From assembly GCF_003591035.1 (NCBI RefSeq), contig NZ_QYUO01000002.1, positions 310,001 through 374,000 on the forward strand: a DNA stretch of 64,000 bases. Direction: 5' to 3'. Below the pieces are notes generated by a model. The model had not been told where the DNA came from. It ran no database searches and worked only from the letters and a program-made list of their open reading frames with translations. Origin of the DNA: Noviherbaspirillum saxi. Its GTDB lineage: Bacteria > Pseudomonadota > Gammaproteobacteria > Burkholderiales > Burkholderiaceae_D. Shown here one piece after another: positions 33,362 through 41,932 of this stretch (positions are counted from its first letter, which is position 1; each line of letters starts with the position of its first letter). A program made the position numbers and the translations under genes.

Positions 33362-34366
33362 TTATTTCAGCTGCAGCAGCACGCTCCAGTATTGCCGGTT
33401 GAAGTTTTGTCTTTTGCATGCCTTTCCGATAAGGCAGTTGTTGTCATCGGCCGGCGGAAAAGCATCGGGCGAATGATTGCGCGACAACACGCCGCGTTCG
33501 TTCAATCTCAGCTTTCGCCGCGCAACCGACTGCAGTACGTTGCCGCCTATCGTTTCGATCTTCAATGCGCCAACGTCCACGTCAACCACCACTTCGCAAT
33601 GCGAGGCACTGATGAAATTTTGGTCCTGCACGGCCGCTTCCCAGGCCGAATATGTTTTCAAAGGCTTGTTCCCGCGCGAATAGCAAAGCAGATCGCCGAC
33701 CCGCGGCATGGTGGCGACAGGATCGCAAGCGCGATATGCATACGTGTCCGATGCATGAAACGCCGCCTTGATATAGTCGGAGTGCGTGGCGGAGTACTGA
33801 AACTGCTCTCTGCGCAAGCCGGCCTGATTCATGACATAGGCGATGAATGCGGCCGACCAGGGCGAATCGTTCAATGCCGCGCGCACGGCCGCTTCCCGCA
33901 GCGCGATGTCAGCATCGCCATCACCACCGATGCCGACGAGGAGCGTCGACAGTTCCACCTCTCTCGCCCGCGCACTGCTGTTGGCGTTGCCTAGCAAGCC
34001 GGGTACGAAGACCAGCTTGCGGTGCAAAGGTTCGCCGTCGACGTGTTTTCCGAGAGCAATCCAATATTCCCATACCCTGCGCCATGCGAAGCGGCCGGAT
34101 ACGTTGCCGGACGGCACGCCTGTCTCGACATCATGCAGCAATTCGTTTTCTGATTCGATTGAACCGAACTTCAGAATATGGCCATCATCACCGATGCGAT
34201 GACCATTAAATTCGCGGAGCTCGCGGTCGGCGAGTTCCGCGAGTCTGGATCCTGCGGCGATGTTCGGTGCAGCGCTGCGGCAATTCGTCGCGGCGGACAC
34301 GGTCGCGATCGAAAGCGACAGGGCCAGAAAAATAACACCGGGTAGCTTGGATAAATTCATGTTCAT
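33362..34366 (-). CDS. Exported DUF2272 protein
   Basis: A 334-residue protein with a signal peptide (LPGVIFLALSLSIATVSA). The C-terminal half carries the DUF2272 region: NDSPWSAAFIAYVMNQAGL, QFQYSATHSDYIKAAF, VGDLLCYSRG and SHCEVVVDV. The Ser/His/Cys-containing fold recalls NlpC/P60-type amidases, which is inference. Several cysteines (CRSAAP, RACDP, CLIGKACK) suggest disulfides in the periplasm. It is divergent from the FNR-type regulator with 240 bp between them. Confidence 0.8.
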   Translation of the reverse strand: MNMNLSKLPGVIFLALSLSIATVSAATNCRSAAPNIAAGSRLAELADRELREFNGHRIGDDGHILKFGSIESENELLHDVETGVPSGNVSGRFAWRRVWEYWIALGKHVDGEPLHRKLVFVPGLLGNANSSARAREVELSTLLVGIGGDGDADIALREAAVRAALNDSPWSAAFIAYVMNQAGLRREQFQYSATHSDYIKAAFHASDTYAYRACDPVATMPRVGDLLCYSRGNKPLKTYSAWEAAVQDQNFISASHCEVVVDVDVGALKIETIGGNVLQSVARRKLRLNERGVLSRNHSPDAFPPADDNNCLIGKACKRQNFNRQYWSVLLQLK

Positions 34367-34606
34367 AGGCTTGCATTCATATCCGCATTCATCTTTACGG
34401 TGTCCATTTTCGATTGCCGATCACGGTCAGTTGCCCTGCTAATGCTTCTACCCGGAAACTCTTTCGACCAATCCAAATTGCAACGATTTGTAATTCGGAA
34501 ATTGCCTACATGATATTCCGTGCTTTCTGATTTCTTTATTGCCGCAGACACTGGATACTTTATTTCAGCGCGTACCCAAACCCTGTGCGAATAATAAGGA
34601 GCTTCC

Positions 34607-35407
34607 ATGTTCACGACCTCAACCACTTCCGACCAGTTTGCCGTTTCCCGTTCCGCCCCATTGGCATCGACTGGCGCACGCCAGACCAAACTCTGGTCTT
34701 CGCTCAGCGAAGTGTGCCAATTGATGCAAGTGCCAGTCTCGCATGCAGATGATACGGTGCGATTCCAGCATGTGCAGTTCCGCGCCGGACAACGCATTTA
34801 TACAATCGGCCAGCCATTCGACATGCTATACGTCGTCTATTCCGGGTTCTTGAAAACCGTTGCGATCGATGAATCCGGCAACGAGCTGGTGCTGGGATTT
34901 CCGATGAAAGGCGACATGTTCGGCATCGACGGCATTCACGGCAAAGCGTATACCTCCGAAGTCGTGGCCTTGTCGACCTGCGATGTGATTCTCATCCCCT
35001 TCAAGACCTTGCTAACCATCGGGAAAGCCTCGCCCGACGTCGAGCAGGCAATGTGGGGAGCGATGGGAAGAGAACTGATCCGCGAACAACGCATGATCAG
35101 TTCCATCGGTTCGCTGGGCGCAGAAGCGCGTGTCGCTCGTTTCTTGATGTCGCTGTCGGATCGCTTTGCCGAAATCGGCTTTTCCAGCAAGCAATTCAAC
35201 TTGCGGATGACACGCCAGGAAATCGGCAGCTATCTGGGCCTGACGCTTGAAACCGTTAGCCGCACGCTGTCGGCATTCAATGCGCTGGGCCTGATTTCTG
35301 TCGAGCAAAAGACAGTGACCATTCATGAACCGGACTCGCTGAAGACCCTGCGGCGCTTGCCGCCTTCCAAGCATGCGGCGCGCAGTGCTGCCAAACTTGC
35401 GGCCTGA
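34607..35407 (+). CDS. Crp/Fnr family transcriptional regulator
   Basis: A 266-residue protein. A cyclic-nucleotide-binding-like domain spans about residues 45-165 (FQHVQFRAGQRIYTIGQPFD, VLGFPMKGDMFGIDGIHG), and the HTH near 200-230 reads MTRQEIGSYLGLTLETVSRT, with the ETxSR recognition helix of FNR that binds TTGAT-N4-ATCAA. Only one N-terminal Cys (SEVCQLM) is present, so the Fe-S cluster of true FNR is unlikely. The ATG follows AAGGAG. Its signal is unknown; nitrogen-oxide, oxygen or redox control are typical for the family. Confidence 0.88.
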   Translation: MFTTSTTSDQFAVSRSAPLASTGARQTKLWSSLSEVCQLMQVPVSHADDTVRFQHVQFRAGQRIYTIGQPFDMLYVVYSGFLKTVAIDESGNELVLGFPMKGDMFGIDGIHGKAYTSEVVALSTCDVILIPFKTLLTIGKASPDVEQAMWGAMGRELIREQRMISSIGSLGAEARVARFLMSLSDRFAEIGFSSKQFNLRMTRQEIGSYLGLTLETVSRTLSAFNALGLISVEQKTVTIHEPDSLKTLRRLPPSKHAARSAAKLAA

Positions 35408-35487
35408 CAATGCAAGGCGGGCGATATATCTCGGCAGCGAGTTTCGCCCTGCGGGCGTGGCAAAGAAGGGGCTTACTAAGGCACCGT

Positions 35488-35790
35488 TCAGAGCGGCTCG
35501 ATCCAGTCGAAACTGGTTTCGCGGATGCGAATAATCTTGTTCGCCACTTCTTCGCTTTCAAATATCGCGACGTAAGAATGATCGACTAATGACGGTTCCA
35601 ATCGCAACAGCCGTAACGCCTCACCGGCCGCAAATACTTGCCCGCCGTGGGTGCGCATTTCTCTTACCATCCTCACCCGGCCTCCGTTACCCAGCCATTC
35701 AAAAATCACGTTGATCTTTTCCAGTTCGTTCATCAAACCATCCTGCATGAAATAATTGCCGTCCTGCATGGCGACAATGCATTTTCTCAT
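35488..35790 (-). CDS. Hypothetical small protein
   Basis: A 100-residue soluble protein (MRKCIVAMQDGNYFMQDGLMNELEKINVI...). It has no family I recognise. It contains a helix-rich start and a beta-like centre (VRMVREMRTHGGQVFAAGEA), and no signal or membrane segment. It is convergent with the FNR-type gene. Possible alternative starts are the Mets at residues 8, 15 and 20. Confidence 0.6.
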   Translation of the reverse strand: MRKCIVAMQDGNYFMQDGLMNELEKINVIFEWLGNGGRVRMVREMRTHGGQVFAAGEALRLLRLEPSLVDHSYVAIFESEEVANKIIRIRETSFDWIEPL

Positions 35791-35955
35791 TACGCTCCGA
35801 AACTTTTAAGCCATCAGCGTTGCCTTCACGCTGCAATATGCGCCCGGTCCTTCAGATAGAGCGGCTTAATGCTTTTCCTAATGCCGTATACCCCATATCA
35901 TGGAGACCACTCTCCTGCCTTTTCCACTGCTGTCCTTCCAAATCACGGTACTTTA

Positions 35956-36663
35956 GTGAAACGACTCTTTATTGCCTTGTTTTCCTGTGCGGCCGCGCTG
36001 ACAGCCGCTGCTTCCCATAGCCAGCCTGTCACCCCTGACTCTGGCTTATCCACCACCGTGGCGGCAATCGATCCGAAATGGGCATCGAGTTTTGCCGCAT
36101 TCGAACAAGCCGACAAGGAAAAGGCGCCGCCGCCCGGAGGCGTGCTGTTTGTCGGCAGTTCGTCGATACGTTTGTGGGATGGATTGGAAACGCAATTCGA
36201 GGCAATGCCTGTAGTCGTCAAGCGCGGCTTTGGCGGATCGCGCATGGAAGACTGCAAGAACTATCTCGGCCGCCTGGTGGTTCCCTACAAGCCGCGTCTG
36301 GTCATCGTTTATGCAGGTGACAACGATCTTGCCGAAGGACGCACGCCGGAACAGGTGATGCAAAGCTTCAGCGAATTCGTAAAGGGCGTGCATACTGCAT
36401 TGCCTGACACCAAGATCGCCTATATGTCGATCAAGCCAAGCCCGGCACGCCGGGGATTGCTGGACAAGGTCCGCGCCACCAATACCCTGATCGAGAATTA
36501 CATTGCTTCCAGCAGCAACATCCGCTACATCGATATCTTCACACCGATGCTGGATGCCAACGGCAATCCGCGCACGGAATTATTCCGGGAGGATGCGCTT
36601 CATTTGAACACCACCGGCTATGCGCTCTGGAAATCGGTGATATCGGCCCAGATGACGAAGTAA
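35956..36663 (+). CDS. Exported SGNH/GDSL hydrolase
   Basis: A 235-residue protein from GTG 35956, which gives a clean signal peptide (VKRLFIALFSCAAALTAAAS); an ATG at 35869 in the same frame would bury it. SGNH blocks are complete: block I VLFVGSSSIRLW (Ser nucleophile), block II KRGFGGS, block III YAGDNDLAEG (GxND) and block V DALHLNTTGY (Asp and His). It is a secreted esterase or carbohydrate deacetylase-like enzyme; the substrate is unknown. It is convergent with opgC. Confidence 0.85.
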   Translation: MKRLFIALFSCAAALTAAASHSQPVTPDSGLSTTVAAIDPKWASSFAAFEQADKEKAPPPGGVLFVGSSSIRLWDGLETQFEAMPVVVKRGFGGSRMEDCKNYLGRLVVPYKPRLVIVYAGDNDLAEGRTPEQVMQSFSEFVKGVHTALPDTKIAYMSIKPSPARRGLLDKVRATNTLIENYIASSSNIRYIDIFTPMLDANGNPRTELFREDALHLNTTGYALWKSVISAQMTK

Positions 36664-36695
36664 CGACGGGTGCCGGTTGGCGCGCGGTGACATCG

Positions 36696-37829
36696 CTATC
36701 GCGACGCCGCCGCTCCGGGACGCGGATTGGCTTCCGCATCGAAGCGCAGCGTAATGATTGCCGCCAGGTAGAGACTGCCCAGTCCGGACAGCATCAGCAG
36801 CACATCGGTCCATACCGGCCGCTCTGGCGTACTCTCGCCGAATATCGACAGCGCGAGCAAGACGACCACCAGGTGAACGCAAAATACCGGCAGTGAAGCC
36901 GCGCCCAGTGTTTGCAGGAATGCAAATTGGGGAATACGTTGTTTCAGCCATTCGCCGAAATGCATGACCAGCACCAGCAGTGCAAAGAAATTCAACAGGC
37001 GCAGCGGACCAAGATGCCATTTGTCGAACCAATGGTTGATCAGACTTTCACCTTCCGTTGGTACCTGCCCCGCGATGTAACGCCATAGCAATAAGGGAAC
37101 GGCAATGGCGATGCAGGCAAGAATCAATGCTTTGGGAAAGGGGCGGCGATTTTTCATCGCGCCGGTCGCGGTCGCCGATCCCATCCACAAGCCCAGTATC
37201 CACAGGAACTGCCACGCAAAGGTTTCAAAGGAACCGGTTTCCCGATACGGCACTTGCAGATCGGTCAGCGCGACAAAGGCGTTGTACAGATTTTCCGATA
37301 TCTTGAACTGGGCGCTTGCCCACAATACGATGCTGAGCGCAAAGATACCGCGCCAGCCGCGCTTCAAACCGTGTTCGAGAACGAGAGGACTCACCAGCAT
37401 CAACATGATGTACAAGGGCAGAATGTCGAGCAGCGGCGGGTTATAGATCAGAAGCAAACCACCCATCAGACCGGCCATCGGCTGCTCCAGATAAAAGCCG
37501 ATCAGATTTTTCAATGCAGGCTCGTCGCGCGATATGCCGAGCGCCGCGATCACCGTGAACAGCAGGAGCAGCAGCGCCGCATGGCAGGCGTAGACCTTGA
37601 GTGCTCTGGCAAGAAATGCATTGCGCATCGCCGGCAAGCCATCGCGCTGCCCCTTCGCCGTGTAGATCATGCCGGCCATGAAGGCGGACAGCATGACGAA
37701 TCCTTCGGCCGCCGAAACGTAACCGAACGGCTGCCCGAGCATACTGGAAAACCGGGTAGGCAAATGCGTAACGAACATCAGCACCAGCATCAGGCCGCGC
37801 AATGTGTCCAGTTCCCAGCGTCGGTTCAT
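36696..37829 (-). CDS. opgC: OpgC-type membrane acyltransferase
   Basis: A 377-residue protein from MNRRWELDTLRGLMLVLMFV at 37829, with GAGGGG upstream; the reading to 38042 is rejected as unconserved. About ten hydrophobic helices. The first helix with RRWELDTLRG and HLPTRFSS, then the GYVSAAEGFVMLSAFMAG segment, are typical of the OpgC_C/acyltransferase-3-like family that succinylates osmoregulated periplasmic glucans. No opgGH genes lie beside it, so the substrate is inferred from family. Confidence 0.82.
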   Translation of the reverse strand: MNRRWELDTLRGLMLVLMFVTHLPTRFSSMLGQPFGYVSAAEGFVMLSAFMAGMIYTAKGQRDGLPAMRNAFLARALKVYACHAALLLLLFTVIAALGISRDEPALKNLIGFYLEQPMAGLMGGLLLIYNPPLLDILPLYIMLMLVSPLVLEHGLKRGWRGIFALSIVLWASAQFKISENLYNAFVALTDLQVPYRETGSFETFAWQFLWILGLWMGSATATGAMKNRRPFPKALILACIAIAVPLLLWRYIAGQVPTEGESLINHWFDKWHLGPLRLLNFFALLVLVMHFGEWLKQRIPQFAFLQTLGAASLPVFCVHLVVVLLALSIFGESTPERPVWTDVLLMLSGLGSLYLAAIITLRFDAEANPRPGAAASR

Positions 37830-38275
37830 GCGCCCCTCATGTTCTTTATTAATGGGCATTCCGGCAGGACGCATTTGCCATGCCTTGCTCAAGTTTATCC
37901 GGCATGGAAACTTGTTACTTTGATATAAGCAGGCTGACAGGCAAATACTGGCTTGCGGGCACATGTGCATCAGCTCTAAAAGCTTGGCCGAAGGAACAAC
38001 TCTTGCACAACGGTTGTCATCCAGCGTGATTAACCGCGGCATGTACAGGCTCGGCCGATATTGCGCTGGTCGATAAATGACTCAAAAAAGATTCAGTACA
38101 GAGAGCGCTTATCGAGAGGTGTATGATTTATTTCGCGGGCGCAGCAAATAAAAAAACAAGTGTGCGGCGGGTCATTCGAGCACCGGGTGTACTTGTTCCA
38201 AAACGAATCAGTGTCACAAATTGGAGCAAGACGCACGCAACAGCGCTACAGGACAATTCCGCAAAGGAGACAGCG
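37830..38275. other. Divergent intergenic region upstream of the sigma-54 activator
   Basis: About 450 bp between opgC and the activator gene. It contains AT-rich stretches suited to promoters. A segment near 38196-38227 (TTGTTCCAAAACG... AATTGG) shares TTCCAA with the candidate enhancer near 50969-50998. No sigma-54 promoter or gene is evident. Confidence 0.4.
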
Positions 38276-40288
38276 GTGGAATATGGAAAATTTGGCAACC
38301 CGGCCGTAATTGCCGGGAATGGATTTACGCGGATCCCTGAGCCGCGCCCTTTGGGCAACAGCCCAGTGTCGTGTGGCATGCTTCCTGCAGACGAGCACGG
38401 CACCATGGTAGAACAATCTCATCAGCGCTCCGCCTCGTATGGCTTGAGCACAGTAGACAAGCCCGACTTTTCGCCGTTGACGAAAACCGACCTGTCGGGC
38501 GTCATCGAGCAAAACCACGCGCTGCATACCTACGCGTTGCCGGTCATGGAAACGCTGTATGAGCAGATCGTGAATACACACAACATGGTCATACTCACCG
38601 ATGCCCAAGGCGTGATCATGCATACGCTGGGCGACGATGACTTCCTGGAAAAGGCCAACCGGGTTGCGCTCACGCCGGGTGTTGCATGGTCCGAGCAGCG
38701 GCGCGGCACCAATGCGATCGGCACCGCGATTGCGGAAGGCGCGCCCACCCTGGTCAACGCCGACGAGCATTACCTGCGCGCCAATCACATCCTGACCTGC
38801 TCGGCCGCGCCCATCTTCGATCCGCGCGGCGCTGTCATCGGTGTGCTCGACGTCACCGGAGACTGTCACAGCTTCCATCGCCATACGATGGCGCTGGTGC
38901 GCATGTCGGCCCAGATGATCGAGAATCAGTTGTTCGCTGCCGCCTACCAGGACGGCATCACGCTGCACTTTCATAGCCGGCCGGAATTCATCGGTACCCT
39001 GATGGAGGGCATTGCATCATTTACGCCCGGCGGACGCTTCATGTCGGCCAACCGCAGCGCAATGTTCCAGCTTGGCCTGTCGCCCCAGGCCCTGAGCGTG
39101 CATACGCTCAACTCGCTGTTCGGCTTGGGTGTATCGGCACTGTTCGATCATTACCGCACTGCCGCGCCGGGACTGCTGCATATGTGCCTGCCCAGCGGCG
39201 TCCGGGTCTATGCGAGAGCGTCGGTGCGGCTAAGCAGCCATGTTATCTGCAGCACCGAGATCACGCAGTCGGCGCGGCAGGCACAGAGCGCGACTGCGGG
39301 GACAGGCCGGCAGACCGCAACGGATCATGACAGTGCGCACCGGCTGTCCAGTTTGCGCTACCTGAACACCGGCGATCCGCAGGTGGCGGCCATCATCGGC
39401 AAGCTCAACAAGGTCACCGGGCGCGACATTCCCATCCTGGTCACCGGCGAAACCGGTACCGGCAAGGAATTGCTGGCGCAGGCGATACACAATGATTCTC
39501 CGCGTGCCGGCGGTCCCTTTGTTGCGGTCAACTGCGCATCGATTCCCGAGACGCTGATCGAATCGGAACTGTTCGGCTATGAAGACGGCGCTTTCACCGG
39601 CGCGCGCAAGAAGGGCAGCGTAGGCCGCATCCTGCAAGCCAATGGCGGCACGCTGTTTCTCGATGAAATCGGCGACATGCCGTTGAACCTGCAGGCCCGC
39701 TTGCTGCGCGTGCTGCAGGAACGCATGGTCACCCCGCTGGGCAGCGCGAAATCGATTCCGGTCAATGTCTCGCTGATCTGCGCCACGCACCGCAACCTGC
39801 GCGACATGATCGCCAAGGGTGAATTCCGCGAGGATCTGTATTACCGGCTCAATGGCCTCGTGGTCAAGTTGCCGCCGCTGCGCGAGCGCACCGATTTTGA
39901 AATCGTGGTCAACAAGCTGCTGGCTGCCGAAGCAAGCGGTCGCCGCTATACCGCATCGCCCGAGGTGATGCAGCTGTTCAAACAGCATAACTGGCCGGGC
40001 AACTTCCGTCAGCTGACCAACCTGCTGCGTACCGCAATGGTAATGACAAGTGACGACGGCGAAATCCGGCTTGAACATCTTCCCGACGATTTCCTCGACG
40101 ATGTGCACAGCCTCAGAAAGGATAGCGCGGTCGAACCGGCTGTCGGTGGGGTGCCGACCAACGCCACGCTGGAAGACGTCGAACTGTCGGTCATTCAGAA
40201 AGCCTTGCAGGCGAACGGCGGCAATGTATCCGCAACGGCGCGCGCACTCGGTATTTCGCGCAATACGATTTACCGGAAGATTTCCTGA
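38276..40288 (+). CDS. Sigma-54-dependent activator, AcoR/ExaE type (GAF-AAA-Fis)
   Basis: A 670-residue enhancer-binding protein. The GTG at 38276 was chosen for the strong AAAGGAG before it; the frame is open further up but unconserved. N-terminal AcoR-like region QSHQRSASYGL with a GAF-type sensor (PVMETLYEQIVNTHNMVILT, GTNAIGTAIAEG, GVLDVTGD). The AAA domain has Walker A GETGTGKE (about 391-398), the sigma-54 contact loop GAFTGA (438-443), and Walker B GGTLFLDEIGDMP. The C-terminal Fis HTH is NGGNVSATARALGISRNTIY. Such proteins switch on alcohol, acetoin or aldehyde oxidation genes. Four candidate sigma-54 promoters in this window are its likely targets. Confidence 0.9.
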   Translation: MEYGKFGNPAVIAGNGFTRIPEPRPLGNSPVSCGMLPADEHGTMVEQSHQRSASYGLSTVDKPDFSPLTKTDLSGVIEQNHALHTYALPVMETLYEQIVNTHNMVILTDAQGVIMHTLGDDDFLEKANRVALTPGVAWSEQRRGTNAIGTAIAEGAPTLVNADEHYLRANHILTCSAAPIFDPRGAVIGVLDVTGDCHSFHRHTMALVRMSAQMIENQLFAAAYQDGITLHFHSRPEFIGTLMEGIASFTPGGRFMSANRSAMFQLGLSPQALSVHTLNSLFGLGVSALFDHYRTAAPGLLHMCLPSGVRVYARASVRLSSHVICSTEITQSARQAQSATAGTGRQTATDHDSAHRLSSLRYLNTGDPQVAAIIGKLNKVTGRDIPILVTGETGTGKELLAQAIHNDSPRAGGPFVAVNCASIPETLIESELFGYEDGAFTGARKKGSVGRILQANGGTLFLDEIGDMPLNLQARLLRVLQERMVTPLGSAKSIPVNVSLICATHRNLRDMIAKGEFREDLYYRLNGLVVKLPPLRERTDFEIVVNKLLAAEASGRRYTASPEVMQLFKQHNWPGNFRQLTNLLRTAMVMTSDDGEIRLEHLPDDFLDDVHSLRKDSAVEPAVGGVPTNATLEDVELSVIQKALQANGGNVSATARALGISRNTIYRKIS

Positions 40289-40364
40289 TACGGCTGGAGC
40301 AGTTTGAATAAGTGCATCATCGGCGCCGAGCTTGCAGGGCGTCGATGATGCACTGCGAGTGCGA

Positions 40365-40934
40365 TTAGACCTTCGGCACCATCCTCTGAATCACCAGCTT
40401 GCCCGAAGTAAGCAGGTGATAGGCAACAGCCAGCAGGTGCAACACAATCAGCGCGCACAGCAGCCACGCCGCCACCGCATGCGCCTGGCGGAACACTGCT
40501 GCGATCGGCGGGCTGTCCCATCCGAACTGCGGCAGCATGTAGCCGAAAAAGCGCACCGGATGCTTGCCGAAATTCGATGCGGTGAAGCCCAGCAGCGGAA
40601 TCAGCACCATACACACATATAACAGCCGGTGTGACAGGCACGCGGCCTTTTCCTGCCATGCCGCGAGGTGCAGCCCGGTCGAAGAAGGCGCGGGCTGCAC
40701 ATAACGCCACCAAACCCGCAGCAGCACCAGCATGAAAGCGAGCAGACCAAGCGACTTGTGCAGGTTATAGTAGTAGCCTACCGCCGGCGTACGCTTGGGT
40801 AGCTCCACCATGTAGAGGCCGATGACGATCTGTGCGATCAGCAAGGCCGCCATCAACCAATGCAGGGTCATGGCAGGAAGGCTGTATCGCCGGACCGCCG
40901 ACGATACTTCCCGATCGCGGCTGCCGGCGTTCAT
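40365..40934 (-). CDS. Cytochrome b561 family membrane protein
   Basis: A 189-residue protein with four membrane helices and paired haem-ligand histidines: TLHWLMAALLIAQIVIGLYM, YNLHKSLGLLAFMLVLLRVW, LSHRLLYVCMVLIPLLGF and HAVAAWLLCALIVLHLLAVA. Such cytochromes shuttle electrons between quinol and periplasmic carriers. The start overlaps the YVTN gene stop by 4 bp (ATGA), so it is coupled to the PQQ-associated operon and may carry electrons from or to that system. Its exact partner is unknown. Confidence 0.88.
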   Translation of the reverse strand: MNAGSRDREVSSAVRRYSLPAMTLHWLMAALLIAQIVIGLYMVELPKRTPAVGYYYNLHKSLGLLAFMLVLLRVWWRYVQPAPSSTGLHLAAWQEKAACLSHRLLYVCMVLIPLLGFTASNFGKHPVRFFGYMLPQFGWDSPPIAAVFRQAHAVAAWLLCALIVLHLLAVAYHLLTSGKLVIQRMVPKV

Positions 40935-41893
40935 TGGATCACCACACCCCAGGGAAATTCGCCGACCGCAACTTCCTTGACGACTTCCCGCTTGTCGGTA
41001 TCGATGACGGATACAGAACCGGAACGGCCATTGGCGACATACAGTTTTTTGCCGTCCGGCGTGATCGCCATATTCCATGGCCGTTTGCCTACCGGGATGG
41101 TTGCACTGACCTTGTTGTCGGCGACATCGATAACGCTGACCGTGCCATCCTTGCCATTGGAAACGTAAACGGTTTTTCCATCGGGATGCACGGTGACGCC
41201 ATTCGAGAAATTACCCGACGGTATGCTGGCGATCACCTTTTGCGATTTGGTGTCGATCGCATACACGATACCGGCGATCTCGGCGGCCACATACGCACGA
41301 CTGCCGTCCGGCAGGAAGCCGATGCCGCGCGGCCGTTTGCCTACGGTAACGGAGTTGACCTGCGTACGCTTTTCAACATCGACGATGTCGACGGTGTCGG
41401 CCTCTTCCGCGCTGACATACAGCCATTTGCCGTCCGGACTGAAATGCGCATGTTCCGGATTCTTGCCCTTGGTCTTGATGCTGTATGCCGCCTTGCGCGT
41501 GGCCGGCGATACGAAGCTGACGCTGTTGCTGATTTCGCTGGCAACCACCACCCAGTCGCCCTTGGGCGAAATGCCGACGCCTTCCGGCGACTCCTGCAAT
41601 TTGATGCGATCGCTGACTTCCTGTTTCGCGAGGTCGATGACGAGCAGGGAATCGGTGCTTTGGTCGCTCACATAAAGCGACTTGCCTGCATTGCCGATGG
41701 CCAGGCCGCGCGGCTTACCGCCGGTCTTGATGGTTGCTACCACCGTATCGTTGCCCGCGTCGATCACCGAAATCGTGCCGGATTTCTCATTCGGCACATA
41801 GGCGTAGGGTGCAGCCGTCGCCAGGCCGGCATCAAGCGTCAGTGCGAGCCCGGCAATACCGAGCGTCAGTGTGCGGCGAATAAAGTAAGTCAT
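40931..41893 (-). CDS. PQQ-catabolism-associated YVTN beta-propeller protein
   Basis: A 320-residue exported protein (signal peptide ending GLATAAPY). It is made almost wholly of about seven YVTN blades: AYVPNEKSGTISVIDAGNDT, SLYVSDQSTDSLLVIDL, WLYVSAEEADTVDIVDVEK, TVYVSNGKDGTVSVIDVADN and KLYVANGRSGSVSVIDTDKR. It matches the family of beta-propeller proteins found with PQQ-dependent alcohol catabolism. It sits 39 bp after the TonB receptor and overlaps the cytochrome b561 gene. A role in electron transfer or in handling the cofactor or substrate is inferred from location. Confidence 0.87.
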   Translation of the reverse strand: MTYFIRRTLTLGIAGLALTLDAGLATAAPYAYVPNEKSGTISVIDAGNDTVVATIKTGGKPRGLAIGNAGKSLYVSDQSTDSLLVIDLAKQEVSDRIKLQESPEGVGISPKGDWVVVASEISNSVSFVSPATRKAAYSIKTKGKNPEHAHFSPDGKWLYVSAEEADTVDIVDVEKRTQVNSVTVGKRPRGIGFLPDGSRAYVAAEIAGIVYAIDTKSQKVIASIPSGNFSNGVTVHPDGKTVYVSNGKDGTVSVIDVADNKVSATIPVGKRPWNMAITPDGKKLYVANGRSGSVSVIDTDKREVVKEVAVGEFPWGVVIQ

Positions 41894-41932
41894 GTCGTCT
41901 CCTTGAGTGTTGATATGTAATACAGCCCGGCA

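Noticed and set aside
34363..34797. Minus-strand 144-codon reading between DUF2272 and the FNR-type gene
   Set aside because: It overlaps the start of the FNR-type gene on the other strand and has no family signal; the gap is better explained as a divergent promoter region.
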